DNA from: Gnetum montanum
Lineage: Eukaryota; Streptophyta; Gnetopsida; Gnetales; Gnetaceae
Assembly: GCA_015680685.1 (NCBI GenBank)
Contig: MNCI01004262.1
Coordinates: forward strand, 165,823-229,822
Length of the DNA: 64,000 nt
Direction of reading: 5' to 3'
The notes under the pieces are model-generated. The model ran no database searches, was not told the origin of the DNA, and saw only the letters and a list, made by a program, of their open reading frames with translations. The translations under genes were made by a program, and so were the position numbers. Below, piece by piece: positions 24,630 through 36,272 of this stretch (its first letter is position 1; each line of letters opens with the position of its first letter).

Positions 24630-26367
24630 TGTACTGACCTAAATCATCGGTGTAAGGATGGAAGGGAAACAGACACCAAAACATCGTCGGGTAGGCATAG
24701 CTGACCCTGCCTTCGCTTGAGGGCAAGCTGGAAAAGGGAACGAACGTAGAGTTCCTTGGATGGTCTACACACAAATCAACCAAGGACTTCCCTGAGTGTA
24801 AACTATGGCTTGTGCTAGGGTTATCATAATTGATGTCTTAAAATGTGAAGAGTATGCATAAAATGTAAATAGAAATATATGTAATGTATTGTAAATAGAA
24901 CGTAAACAGAATCGTAAACAGAATGTAAGCAGAACGTAAACAGAACATAAACTAAATATAAAACAAAGTAGACAGAAGTAATGGTTGGCAAAACGAAATG
25001 TATTGTATTGCTTAGAAAATATGTGCACTGGTCAAAGCGTAGTTGCACATGTGGATGGCAGGTCAAACACTTAGCCCTGGGGTGATGTGACATGATGATG
25101 TGATGATGTGATGTGATGTATGTGAGAAGTACTTGGATGCCAAGAGTCAAGTGTGCCGAGCACCCAAGGATTGCTAGTTTGTTGTATGTTCTCAGAATTG
25201 CCAATGTCTCCAATTACCAACCCCAGTTTATGTGAATTAACAGGGTATTTATAGGACTGGGCTAGACTCAGGTTTGGAATTCAAGAATGGAATCAATGAG
25301 TGGGAGATGAGAGGAAAGCAGATCTCGTGACATGTGTCTGGTGGATAGTTGTGCATGAGTTGGATGTGTGTCGGCAAGCTACGTTCTTGACTAGGTACAT
25401 TGCATTTTACAACTCGTGGGTTACTCAAGCCCATGGGAGTACATACAATTTAGACTATGAGGGCTCGACATGCCCACAAATGAAGAAAATTTACAAAGAA
25501 AATCAAAGGGATTGACTCCAGCTCGCTTGAAACTTCTTGGTTCTTGAATCGACCACTGTAGGATGTCAATTTGAGGGGTTTCATGGCTACTTGAGGTGGT
25601 TCTATTCTGCTAGAGATTCTAGCGTGAGTGGATGTGGGCTTTAGTGCATGTTGATTTGAGCTTCAGCATACTCACACTGCATTCACGCCCAGCGTTTGTC
25701 TTTAGCGTGTGTATCCCAGCATCCAACGTGCGTACGCTGCACTCATGCTATATTCACGCCTAGCGTGACCTTCAGCGTGAGTGGGGTAAAAGACATGTTT
25801 TGACACTGATTTTTGAATTTCAAAGCTTAATTCTTGAACTGTAACTGCTGCCTACCTGTGTGTGATCTTGAGGTTGAAAACTGAGGTTGATGTGTTTATT
25901 CTTGAGCCCTTTTTTGGTAGGTCACACTGCACTCACGCTGCAGCGTGACCTGCAGTGTCACCTATAGTGTGACCTACACACATGTGTGAAAACTTACAAT
26001 TTTGACTTAAAATGTGGAGATTTTGGAGGCTGAAGTTTAGAGGTTATCGATGGTCAGCCCGAGGATGATTTTCTCCTTTGAAAATCTGATTGTTTTGACT
26101 TGATTTGGAGGCTTTGAGAGTTGGTCACATTGGACTCAACTTGCAGTGTGACCACAGCATGCCCATGGCATGCCCTTCACATTTTGACTTGATTTTGACA
26201 TTGTTTGGAGTTGGTTACGCTAAGGGCAAGTTAGTTTTGATAGCATGAGCAACCTACCTTGGGCAAGCTGGGTGTGAGCTCCATGCCTTAGCCAAATTTT
26301 GCCTCTAGATGCTCAAAAGGGCTTGAGTCATTTTCGAACTATTTAGGCTGAAATTAGTGGTGTTTCA
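24630..26367 (-). repeat. E1 5' LTR
   Basis: The LTR is 1738 bp, from TGTACTGACC to GTGGTGTTTCA, aligning end to end with 6957-8671. Its TATA box on the minus strand is at 25246-25255. AGCGTG/CACGCT words are dense at 25620-25980. It is followed by the CTCTT target duplication at 26368-26372. Differences from the other LTR are visible as many C/T and G/A changes, so the insertion is not recent. Confidence 0.93.
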
Positions 26368-28000
26368 CTCTTGAAAATTTTGAACAAGATCAAGGCCTCA
26401 AACACATAGATGGTTAAAGTAATGAACTTCTCTCAATACAATTTTGTTAGTCAAATCATCCCTCAAATCACTTTTCCATTGGGAATTCCTATCCTAAAAT
26501 TTACTAAGTACAATAGTGAGGGTGATCCCAATGCATACCTTACCACCTTCTATTCAGAGTGCTTTTTTCTATAGGCATAGCCACATATCATAATAAAAAT
26601 CTTCCCTATGTCCCTTACCAGAAAATTCTTACACTATTTCCATGCATTACCTAGTGGATCTATTTCCTCATTAGACAACTTGATTTCACAATTTGTGAAT
26701 CATTTAGAGTATACCTTGAAGATGGATACCACCCTAGATCAATTAATGAAAATTAAATATAAGTCTCTTGAACATGTCTAGAAGTATATCCAAAGATGGA
26801 ATGCTCTACTTAATGAGATTCCTGAGGTTTTAGTTGAAATCCACCTTCTAGCCATTTTCAAGGTGATTCTCAACATTTCATCAAGTCCAAACTATATTAT
26901 TTAGACTCATAATTCCTTAGCCAAGCTTTCTAACAAACCAAAAACATAGAGGATGCTACGAAGGCCAACCATGAACCTACTTATGTAGTATACACGAATC
27001 AACATACAAGGTAGGATAAGGATAGGGGAAAAGTAGAATCATGTAGTTATGTCCACTATGATAAAAGAAAACAAAATTGCAAAGGGACCAAAGTCAATCC
27101 AAGGCCCATAATACAATCAATAAAACCATCAAAATCAGAAGCCTCTACCTCCAACATAAAAGGTCTAACTTTAAGAGGAAAAATTAGTCATAATACACTA
27201 AGTTTCCATTGAAATCATTTAAGCTTTTTAACTAGTTGCTCTAGAGTAGCCAAATCCAATATAAATAGATGACTAAGAATGCTTGCAAGAGGCATGATCA
27301 ATTATGTGAAATCACTAAGGATCCCACTTTGGCAACAAAGGATGATCCATTAGTACCAAAATACTTCAAACCTAACTAATTTTGTCACTATCATGAGTTT
27401 TGAAGCCATGACAATGATTTCTATTTAGCCCTAATGGATGACCTACAAAAGATGATAAAGAATGGAGAGCTAGCACTTGATTCCTCAAACCCAATTAGGG
27501 TTCAAAAATAATCTATGTAGGTGTACAAAGACCCTTTGAATGCAAACAACATCTTTTACATGATAGTAGCATTCAATTCCAATGACAATCCAAGACCTAC
27601 TAGGGAGCCATTTGTGATTCGACTACCTCCTTACGATGAAAGGATTCCTTTAACTTTGCCTAGTTCAGGGACATCTTTTGTTATAATGATATCATCACCA
27701 ACACCTCCCAAAGAACCATTCATCATTAGAGTACCCCCTTTTTCTAGTGCTACATCGACAACCCAAGTTGATCAACATCCTCTCGTGGTGGCCAACACAA
27801 TGACTTATTCATAATCCATCAACAAGAAATCACCTACCAAATAATGCAAGAGGTTTGCTCCAAAGCCCAAGGCAAAGAAAAGAAGTAGGTGAAGGCTTCA
27901 AAGGAGGTTAACTCATTGAAGCTCACAATCATTTTATCCATTCCCATGAGCTCTAATGCTCAAAATGCATCAACTAGTCAACTAAGGAAGGAACAAAAAT
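26368..28000 (+). pseudogene. E4 gag, continuation after the E1 insertion
   Basis: The + strand resumes gag similarity directly after the CTCTT duplication. Visible are NFVSQIIPQITFPLG, EGDPNAYLTTFYSEC (a typical gag core pattern), a W-PLP-type YFHALP stretch, KYIQRWNALLNEIPE, then FCHYHEF-SHDNDF with MIKNGELALDSSNP, and a Pro-rich tail at 27521-27814 (REPFVIRLPP, KEPFIIRVPP). Stops are frequent, many of them TAG. The order matches E1 and E0 gag. This is the second half of the gag whose first half is at 6120-6956. Confidence 0.8.
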
Positions 28001-28329
28001 AACAAGAGAAGGGGAAGGGGGATAAGCCACAAATCTTTAAACACAAAGTTTGAATCCTAGGATGAATGGATGAAGTCAAAGTTAACAAGAATAAGAAATC
28101 AATAGCCAATGAAAAAGGCTTCCTCAATGCCATGGAATAAGTGAAACTATCATTGAAACACAAGAACACTTCTCATAGCCTCTATGACCTACTAATGACC
28201 TCTTTTTCTCACCATGAAGCCTTAGTAAATGTTTTAATCTTAATTCCCTTTAGTGAAGACATTCTTGGAAATAAAGATTCCATCCACACAATGATGGTAC
28301 CACCTTTTCCTAGGTAATAAATGAAGTCA

Positions 28330-29030
28330 ATCACATTAGTGTTTCATGATAGTGAAGTTAAAACCAACTCCTAGGATGGTAAGATAATTAGGATCCCTCT
28401 CTTCATAACTATAAATATTGAATAATAAAAGGTGAATAGGATGCATGTTGACAATGGGGTAGGAACCAATGTTATACCTTTCATCATTGTTGAATGGTTA
28501 GGCCTAGTGAAACACATGCAAAGTACTCCTACCTTTGCTCTTAAATCCTTCAATGGATAATGGGTAGCTAGTAAAGGGTGCCATCTCCTTAGACATTGTA
28601 ATGGCGGAACAATTCCCAACATCAGCAAACTTCTTGATGGTGGAAGAGATACCAAGATTTAACCTCATCCTTGGGAGGCCCTAGCTAACTTAATTATGAG
28701 TAGTTTCCTCTCCCATCTACCAAGAAATTTATCTACCATAAAGGAAGGTGAAATAATTATTTATGATGATAGTGTGATTCCCTTGGGTAGTCAATAATGT
28801 TGATTTGGAGCAAGGGTCTAAAGTGGAGTTTCAAGAAGAAAATCCCACTATTAAAATTGAAGTTAAGAAGCTTGATAGAGTAGATCAAGTTGAAACCAAA
28901 AATAACTAAACCATAGATGTACCATGGGAAGAGCTTCCATTCAACATGGTCAATGACGGAAATTGAGAGTACAAGATTATACAACAAAGACCATATGATC
29001 TTCCTAATATTTTGAATATTGGGAAATAGT
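28330..29030 (+). pseudogene. E4 aspartic protease domain (decayed)
   Basis: The + strand encodes MHVDNGVGTNVIPF, then AEQFPTSANFLMVEEIPRFN, LILGRP and VVSSPIYQEIYLP. This aligns with the proteases of E1 (FPTSAEFIVVN, FNLILGR, AVSSPIHQEIHLP) and E3. The active-site triplet is DNG, again not the usual DSG/DTG. After the tail (to about 29030, PYDLPNILNIGK) no RT follows. Instead there is AT-rich sequence, a boundary motif and then a gene on the opposite strand, as in E1 and E3. Confidence 0.8.
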
Positions 29031-29789
29031 TACATGATTTTGTATGTCCCCTACTCACTTGCCCCTATCTTAATGACCGTGTGATCTTTTTTCTTATTCC
29101 TATTATTTCATAGCCTAGTTTCAGATTCTTGTTGAGATGTATCATTTTTCATTACCATGCTTTGTCTAATCTTAGCACTATTTTTCCATGAAATTTTAAT
29201 TTTATTCTTATTAAAAATTTTCCTTTTATGCTTTTCCTTTTAAGACATAAACATATCATAAGATTTTTAAAAGATAAAATTCACCAAAATTTTATTTATT
29301 ATGGCCTACCAAGGCCTTAAACTAGTGGCTTGCTAAGGCCTTAAGATGGTCATGCATTTGTAAGATTTTTCTTCCTTATTATTATTTTAGTTTTTATACC
29401 TTAGTTTGCACTTTTTGTGCATAATTACTTTATGTTTTACATGTTACAAAATTTTTGCCTTATAGCCTTGTACTTTACCAATGTAGCCTTATCGCATGAA
29501 TGAAACCTAAAATACATAAAACTAAAAATGCTAAGAAATATAGGAAAAATTAAAAATATTGTAGCCAAAGTATTCAAGTTCAATATCCATAGTCACATAG
29601 TGTGACAAATAAAAATTTATTTGACAATGATAACAAAAGATATAGATAAAAGTCTAATAGTTGTGGTTGCACTGTGTAATAATAATATCAATAATAATGA
29701 ACTTTAACCATAGTATCCAATGACTATGAATAGCTAATAAAAAAAATGAAAACATTAGAATAGCCAAAACATGATAATACTATTAAGTG
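29031..29789. other. E4 gap between protease and antisense gene, with boundary motif
   Basis: This AT-rich stretch has no coding similarity. At 29301-29350 the minus strand carries two copies of the boundary motif (AGTTTAAGGCCTTGGTAGGC and CTTAAGGCCTTAGCAAGCC), in the same position and in the same orientation relative to the antisense gene as in E1 and E3. Confidence 0.6.
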
Positions 29790-32700
29790 TAAGGTAAAAT
29801 TGAAGGAGGAGGAACATCATCATCATCATGGCTACTAGGGCCACTGCCATCAACTGGTGCCTACATCATAATAATAACCAAAAAAAACATGAAACCAAAA
29901 ATTTAATTAGTAAAAAATATAATTAAAAAACATAGTTATAAAAAAAATACAAACTAAACTTATTATATATTAAAATAAAAATTTAAATAAACAAACCTAT
30001 GGAAGTTCTAGTACAAGGTCTTCTAGAAAAAAGTTTAGGAGACTAGTCTCTAAATGGCAAAGAATTTGTTCTTTGTTCATGTTCACCTAGTTTACTTCCC
30101 CAAGGTTCACACCAGTCAAGATGTTCCCCCTCTCAATATTAGTCCATGTTGAAGGCTCTCATGAAAGGGTAGTAGTAGTTACCTTCCCTAAAGTAGTAGT
30201 AATCTAAGGAGTTGGGAAATCAAACACCACTAGAGAGCCTTCAAACAACTTGAAGGCCTTCTCTACATTAATTCCCTACACAAACATCTCCTAATTTTGG
30301 CTCTTTATAGCCTCCTCTTACAACCAACTATAGTAACTCTCCTTTTCTACATTGTATTTGTGCTTGTGGTCATTTTGTGTCTTGATCCACTCAGGAAACC
30401 AAGTGTAATAGTCCCACCAATCTATGATCTTATAGACTAAGAAGTCCATTTGGATCTCCTTTTCTGTGTTGCTCCTAGGTAGGGTAACCTTGCTATGGAT
30501 GCCATTCCAATATCATGATCATTCTATCTCCTTAGTACGCAACAAGTCTCTATTGGCTATGTGAGCCTCTACAAACTCCTTAGGCTCTCTAACATCTTTG
30601 ATTTCCTTAGTGTGCTACTTATTTTCTTTCTCCAAGGCTAAAACTCTTTCCCATAGAAATTCATTAGAGCATTGGCATTCCCATGAAGTTTTAGCACACA
30701 AGATTACATATTTTAGTGGCACTATCATATAACCTTCGTGGAACATTTTCCACTTTAGGTGGTAGCTTAGATAACTCGTTAAGTTTAAGGTCACACTTAG
30801 GATCCTATCCAACCTTTGATACTATAAATAACATAACAAAAATATATACATGAAGACAATAAGTAAACAATAATAATGACCAAAAACATTTAAAAAAACA
30901 AGACCATGTAACCATAAAATAGAAAAAGCCATGAAATTAATAATACAAAATATATAAATGATAAAATAAATTATCCAAAGTATGTGATTATTCTTACCAA
31001 CATCGAGAGCAATCTATTGTAGCCGATCAACATGTCTTTGACCATCCCTTGCATGAATTCAATCTTATTAGGAACCTCAACCCATGGTTTCATATGACAT
31101 GTGGAGGTGGATGTTTTTGGAAGGGGTTTAGGTATAATAATAAGTTTAAGCATCAACTAAAAATTAAAACCAAATTTGACATGAAACTATAAGATACAAC
31201 ACATGAACTAAAATGTGTAAATACCTAGAAGAATATGTGGAATGTCAACATGAGTTTCATCATGAAAAGTTGAATCTTTGAATATGACATCCAAGGCATC
31301 CAATGTTTCATTTTGGCTGAGAGGCCAACTTGTCTTGCAGGATAGGGGGGAGGGGGAGTGCATTTGTCGCCCTCCACGTCATGTGCCATGTAAGATCCCA
31401 TGAAATGGGAAAAAACATGAACCAAAGAGCCATACCTTTTCATATTACCATTGCGCAGAATGTGAATCAAAGAGCCATAGCTTTTCATATTCCCGCTACA
31501 CACATAAAAAGGCCAAACACAACCAAATGTAGAATGGGAGTGGGAATTCCATTTCCATTTTGTCTCTGTCTCCATCTGCAACTACTACTATAGGCCACCT
31601 AGCCCAACTGAACCAGCTTTGATGATGCCAGCTTCGGAGCTTTGCTAGAGCTCTAGAAAGGCACCTGCGATGGTGGCCCATGCTTTAGTTGCAATAACAA
31701 GCTCATCGACATGTGCTTCTTCAACCAAGGTAGCAATAAGGAAAAAATGCCATGAACAAACAAAGAAAGAGAAAACTTGATCAAGAGGGTAAAAATAAAT
31801 TGGGTAAGTGGTAGAGAAACAGAGGAGGGATGAGTGATTCCATTTTTAGTTATCTTGTTACCTCATCCAGTAGTCAGGCTTGGTTAACATCATTTTTTTA
31901 AAATCATCTCAACCAATTTATAGATAGATAGATATATAGATATCTAAGCTAGTTAGGTATTAGTTCATCCTACTCTCATTGCCTTAGCACCTCCCCTTCT
32001 TGGCATTTCCTCTCTACCTCCACTATTTCCTTGACTACCAGTTCTTATTGTTTTCTTGCAATAATGGCAAAGACAAAATATAAACCAAGTTAGCAATGTT
32101 ACTTTAAAAAATATAACTTAATAACATAAACATGCATATAACATAAAGAATATGCAAAATAACATAAACACCAAACATGATAAAAAATGCAAGTAGAACA
32201 TACCTAAAATAGTGTGATGTACCTTGTTGAACCTAAGAGATACCTCCTTTTTCACTGGCTACTGAACAACAGTAACCATTTCTTCAACTAGTGCTCACTT
32301 CAACTTTGCTTTGGCTACACCATTAGCCTTAGCATGTAACTCCCTGACTCTCTTAGCATTTCCATGGGTAATACAAGGCTCAATCCCCATGCTCTCAAGA
32401 GAAGGAAAATATACACCACTACATTTCTTAGTGGTAATAGACAAAAATTCCCTAATATCCTCAACATGTGGCTTTTGAAACTACATGGATGAGACAATAT
32501 TTTTTACACAAGGTTTGGAAAATTGGGATGGATCATGACTTATCCATTTTCATTCTTCTTTACTACAAGGAATTCCACGAACCTCCTTAGATATGCTACA
32601 ACAAACGCAAAATGCATATGGCATATCATTTCAAGGTTGTTCTAGAATTTTTGGATCTCATCCCCTAGCCCAAAGACTTGGTGAGTAGCCCAATTGAACT

Positions 32701-35087
32701 AAGGATCCTCTTCATGATTCAAACCTATCAAATGCAAGGAATCTTCTTCTAGGATAGAAATGTGGGAAACAACCTAGACTAGAACAATGAATACATCCCA
32801 TTAACCTCTATGACCTGGCACTAGTCTAGAGGCAACTTACTGCTACCACGATGAGTGTTAATCCATTCTTCCACATCCTCCCTATGGTCCACCTCTTTCC
32901 CTACATTTTTGGTAATCTTCATGTCATCAAAAGGGATGCCAAAGAGGTTATTGAACATGGAATCATAGATGATCAAGGAGACAGGCACACAGTGAATATG
33001 AGAGATGAATTTCTTGACTCTTTTTTCAAAGAAGTCAATGACATTCACCATCTCTACAATAGAAATGGATGGGTTAGGAATCATAAATAGATTGAGAAAA
33101 CCTACATTGACAATCTTTCCTTAGATCTCTCTAGTTGCTCACCCAGCCAACCACTCTTATGCTAAATCTACTTTGTCCCTCTTAAGAATGAGTGTGTCCT
33201 TTACATGTCCCTAGGTGATTATGGAAATAGTAGATTTTGGCACAGGATCTAAAACATAACATAGATAGCCAATTAGTCTTTAAGCTTGAGCACATCACAA
33301 AAAACCAAAAAATATATGAAAAACATAGCAAAAAATTAAGATTAAACTCATACTTACATAGCTGAAACCAATTAATTGATTAAGGCCTAGGTAACCAAAA
33401 AAATAACACAACAAAAGAACATTGATGTTATTAATCAAAAATTAGAAAATAAAGAACTATTAAATTCTCTTACTTAAGAGGCATGGATGCATAAATACCT
33501 AATTTGGGGAGGCCCCACCAAATGTGAGCAATATTTTTGATCACACACTTGCAGTAGACTTGAGTGTAACATGAAGTATATTGACTAAAGTCATCCTATA
33601 GTTGCTCTAACACCACAAGTTTGACAAATGAGTCTTGTGTAAAAAACTCTAATGTTGTGGGTGCCAAGGATAGAACTTGATCACTCTTGATTAATCCTCC
33701 ATCGTGCACTCTTGATTAATATAAAAAATTTAAACAAATAAATTCACAAGTTACAACCATAAAAATAAAACAAGATTCAACTAAAAACTAAGTTAAAAAA
33801 ATAAGCAATCTATTAACATTAATGGCAATCACATAGTTAAAGCATGCATAAGAAATTCTACGGATTTTATTTCAAGCATTAAAACTATGAGAACAAATTT
33901 ATACCAAATTTAAACCCATAATTGATTAATACTCTAATAACCAATATAAAATCTTCAACTTGAATTTAATGAAATTTTGACTAGAAATCCTAGTTTATAG
34001 TGAAATAATTGTAGTAAAACTCCAAAAAAGCTAGATAAAAATTTTACAAAATTCAAAAAGCTATTAAAAACTAACATAAACCATGTAAATAACCACTATT
34101 AGCCTTAGACGTAGCTACAAAAACATAAAGAATTTGACCAACATTGTTTGTGCTATTTGGGAAGGTTGTAGGTTCAACAGTTGAAACTACAATTGTACAG
34201 GGTAGTTCATGTAACTAGAAATTTGACAAAAAATTATCAAAAAATTTTGCTAAGTCTAGGTAGTGTAAACATACATAATTGAACAAAAATTATATACTAA
34301 TATTCCAACAATGGATGTAGAATAATTCACATTATGGCCTAGAATAACTTTGAGTTTTTTCTAAAAAAACCCAATTTGCAATAAAATGGATATAGTGAAA
34401 CCTTTGGGAAAATTTTGAACATTTGTTTAAAAATTTGAAAACCTATGTAGAACCCTTCTACATTATCGTAGAAATTCCCAAGAAGCTAGGACATTCATAA
34501 AAAAAATACTAATGTATTTCAACGCTATTAGTCTTTGAAGGGTAGAAACAAGTAAAAACAGAAAAAATCACTATGCACTAGTGTACAAAAAAAATCATAA
34601 GAAATTAACCATTGATTTGAAAATAGTGATTCAACCACAAATACAAATGTTAAACACTATACAATAACCTTATCATCTCAAAAATAAAAAATTCTACACC
34701 AAATTCTTATAAAAAATCATAAAGTTTGACTAGTTTTTGGCAAAAAAATAGTAAAAAATGCATAGAATAGGGCCAAAGAAAAATTTAAAATTTTGCATAG
34801 AACATAAATAAGGCCAAAATAATAATGTGAATACATTGAGACAACTTAAACACAACATTCAATCCACTCAAAGCCAAAATATTTCCAACACAAAGACTTA
34901 GGCACTGCAAAATGCCTCCATGCTTTGGCTAAAAACTACTAAAAATAGTTAACGAAGGGTACCCGGTAGTTGTGATGGAAGAGCCTTCATCAATGGAAAA
35001 TCTTGGCAGGTGGGATATGCCTCTAGAAGTAGTGTTTACCTCCTCTAGGGATGGATTCTTTGTAGTTCCTCTTCTCCTCTTTGACAT
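29790..35087 (-). pseudogene. E4 antisense gene: third copy of the pro-RT interval gene (decayed)
   Basis: Relative to the E4 gag-pro (+ strand) this gene is antisense, exactly as in E1 and E3. The clearest part is exon 4 (about 33090-32320): FFEKRVKKFISHIHCVPVSL, NNLFGIPFDD, then YSLF-SRLFPTFL, FNWATHQVFGLGDEI, HMHFAFVVAYLRRFVEFLV. These match E3 FNEKAEHFYMRVHNVRVSF, LADLFDVPSD, YPLFQAWTFPKTL, FNWASYFAKGLRNEM and NVHYAFFIAYLQWFAEFLV. A short basic first exon MSKRRRGTTKNPSLEE ending at a GTAAAC donor is possible at 35087-35040. An Asp-rich last exon (GPSSHDDDDV) lies near 29860-29800. Stops are frequent, and the intervening exons are not resolved. Confidence 0.75.
31225..31700. other. Compositionally distinct patch inside the E4 antisense gene
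   Basis: This stretch is richer in G and C than its surroundings. It contains GGGGGGAGGGGG (31346-31357 region) and two copies of a segment with CAAAGAGCCATA-CTTTTCATATT (31422-31446 and 31467-31490). I found no protein similarity. It may be a small inserted element or an intron segment; nothing in the sequence decides this. Confidence 0.35.
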
Positions 35088-35198
35088 CTTGAAGGATTGT
35101 GTTGAATTCTTGGATTCGTTGCAATTGCGCTACATTGGTGTTGGAAAATGACCAAAAATATACTAGTTGTGGATGAAAGTGAAGTCTAAAATGGTTGG

Positions 35199-35203
35199 AA
35201 AGG
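35199..35203. repeat. Target-site duplication of E2, left copy (AAAGG)
   Basis: AAAGG precedes the left LTR of E2, and the same AAAGG occurs at 48457-48461 directly after the right LTR. Using it to fix the left LTR start makes both LTRs begin with aligned 17-base segments (TAATGAATGGC... and TGATGAGCGAC...). Confidence 0.85.
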
Positions 35204-36109
35204 TAATGAATGGCTAGGTACCCTACGCCCAACCATGCAAATCATGGGCATTCACACGTGACTCAGTCGAATTCCGTAGACTGTAAGCACTTTGCATACA
35301 CCAAACCCTAACTAGCAAAACCTCAGGGTTAGAACAGTCATTGTCTTCCCAACCTTACTTGTGATGTTCTGATTACGATGGTTAAGTGAGATTGGGGCAA
35401 ATGATTTTTATGGCTTTTTCACTTTTTCTTCTAGTGGCTAAATCTTGAAAGGGAAAGTAAGGAATGGAATATTATGTAATCTATAATTATCTTGATCTAT
35501 ATCTTAACTCTTCCTAGTATAAGTTTCCAATCTCATCTTCCATGCACATCCTAAGCATCCCCTAACCACTACTGGGTTATCAAACGTTAAGCATCGTTGG
35601 GTTGCCAAGTGTTGGGTTTATGTTTGAGATGGTCGTACTTATGGTTTCTGCGAACTATAAAAGAGCGATGGTGATTAAAATAATAACAATGGAAACTTAA
35701 GGAATTATTAAAGCATATAAATATTAAACTATTAAATGCATAAAATTACTAAGTCCGATTTCTACAAGGAATGCTTGAAAAGCTTGTCTTTATTGCCGTT
35801 CACGCCAATGGGCTCAGGTACATCAGCGCTCAAATAAAGAGCTGGACACCTTTCTTACACCTACTACGGGCACTTGGAAAATATTCTAACTCTCATGGAA
35901 ACAAACTACAAGAGCTTCGCTACAACTACCAAAAGGGTACCTAAGTGTGGTGGAAGCCCACTTATTTATAGGTTAAAATAGGCTCCGCGAAAATGGGGCC
36001 ACATAGACGCATGGATGGATGCATCGATGGGGCCGTGTCGACACAATTGCATATACGGGGCCCTATATACATGGCCTAGTCGACAAATCAACTGTTTAGC
36101 ACTTCATCA
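35204..36109 (-). repeat. E2 3' LTR
   Basis: The LTR is 906 bp and aligns with 47568-48456, including GTAAGCACTTTGCATACACC and the CTTCATCA end. TATA box on the minus strand at 35963-35972. To its right the minus strand carries the polypurine tract (GTGGGGGTA, 36110-36118). Confidence 0.92.
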
Positions 36110-36272
36110 TACCCCCACGACTGAGTACAAACTCATCCTCGAGTTCCTCTACAATTTGGAAGGTATGACCTTCTTATTACAACACACATGACGCGAGACA
36201 CATGACATGACACAACACCAATTTTACTAACCCACCAAGTGCCCAAGTGTATAGAGAAGGAAAAATTACAAA

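Larger units (their letters stand above)
6957..26367 (-). mobile_element. E1: complete 19.4-kb Tat/Ogre-like retrotransposon carrying an antisense gene
   Basis: Read on the minus strand the order is: 5' LTR (24630-26367), primer-binding-site region, leader, gag (from 24107), protease, repeat cluster, a gene on the opposite strand (14615-19932), divergent spacer, RT-RNase H-second RNase H-integrase (13969-10498), repeat array, hairpin with polypurine tract, and 3' LTR (6957-8671). The termini are TG...CA and the five-base target duplication is perfect. The size, the second archaeal-type RNase H and the gap between protease and RT fit the Tat lineage, whose Ogre branch is known for giant elements. 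Every protein gene is interrupted, so the copy is dead. Confidence 0.9.

Noticed and set aside
31316-31320. G-rich run near 31346 as a polypurine tract of another nested element
   Set aside because: No LTR edge, primer site or target duplication could be found around it.
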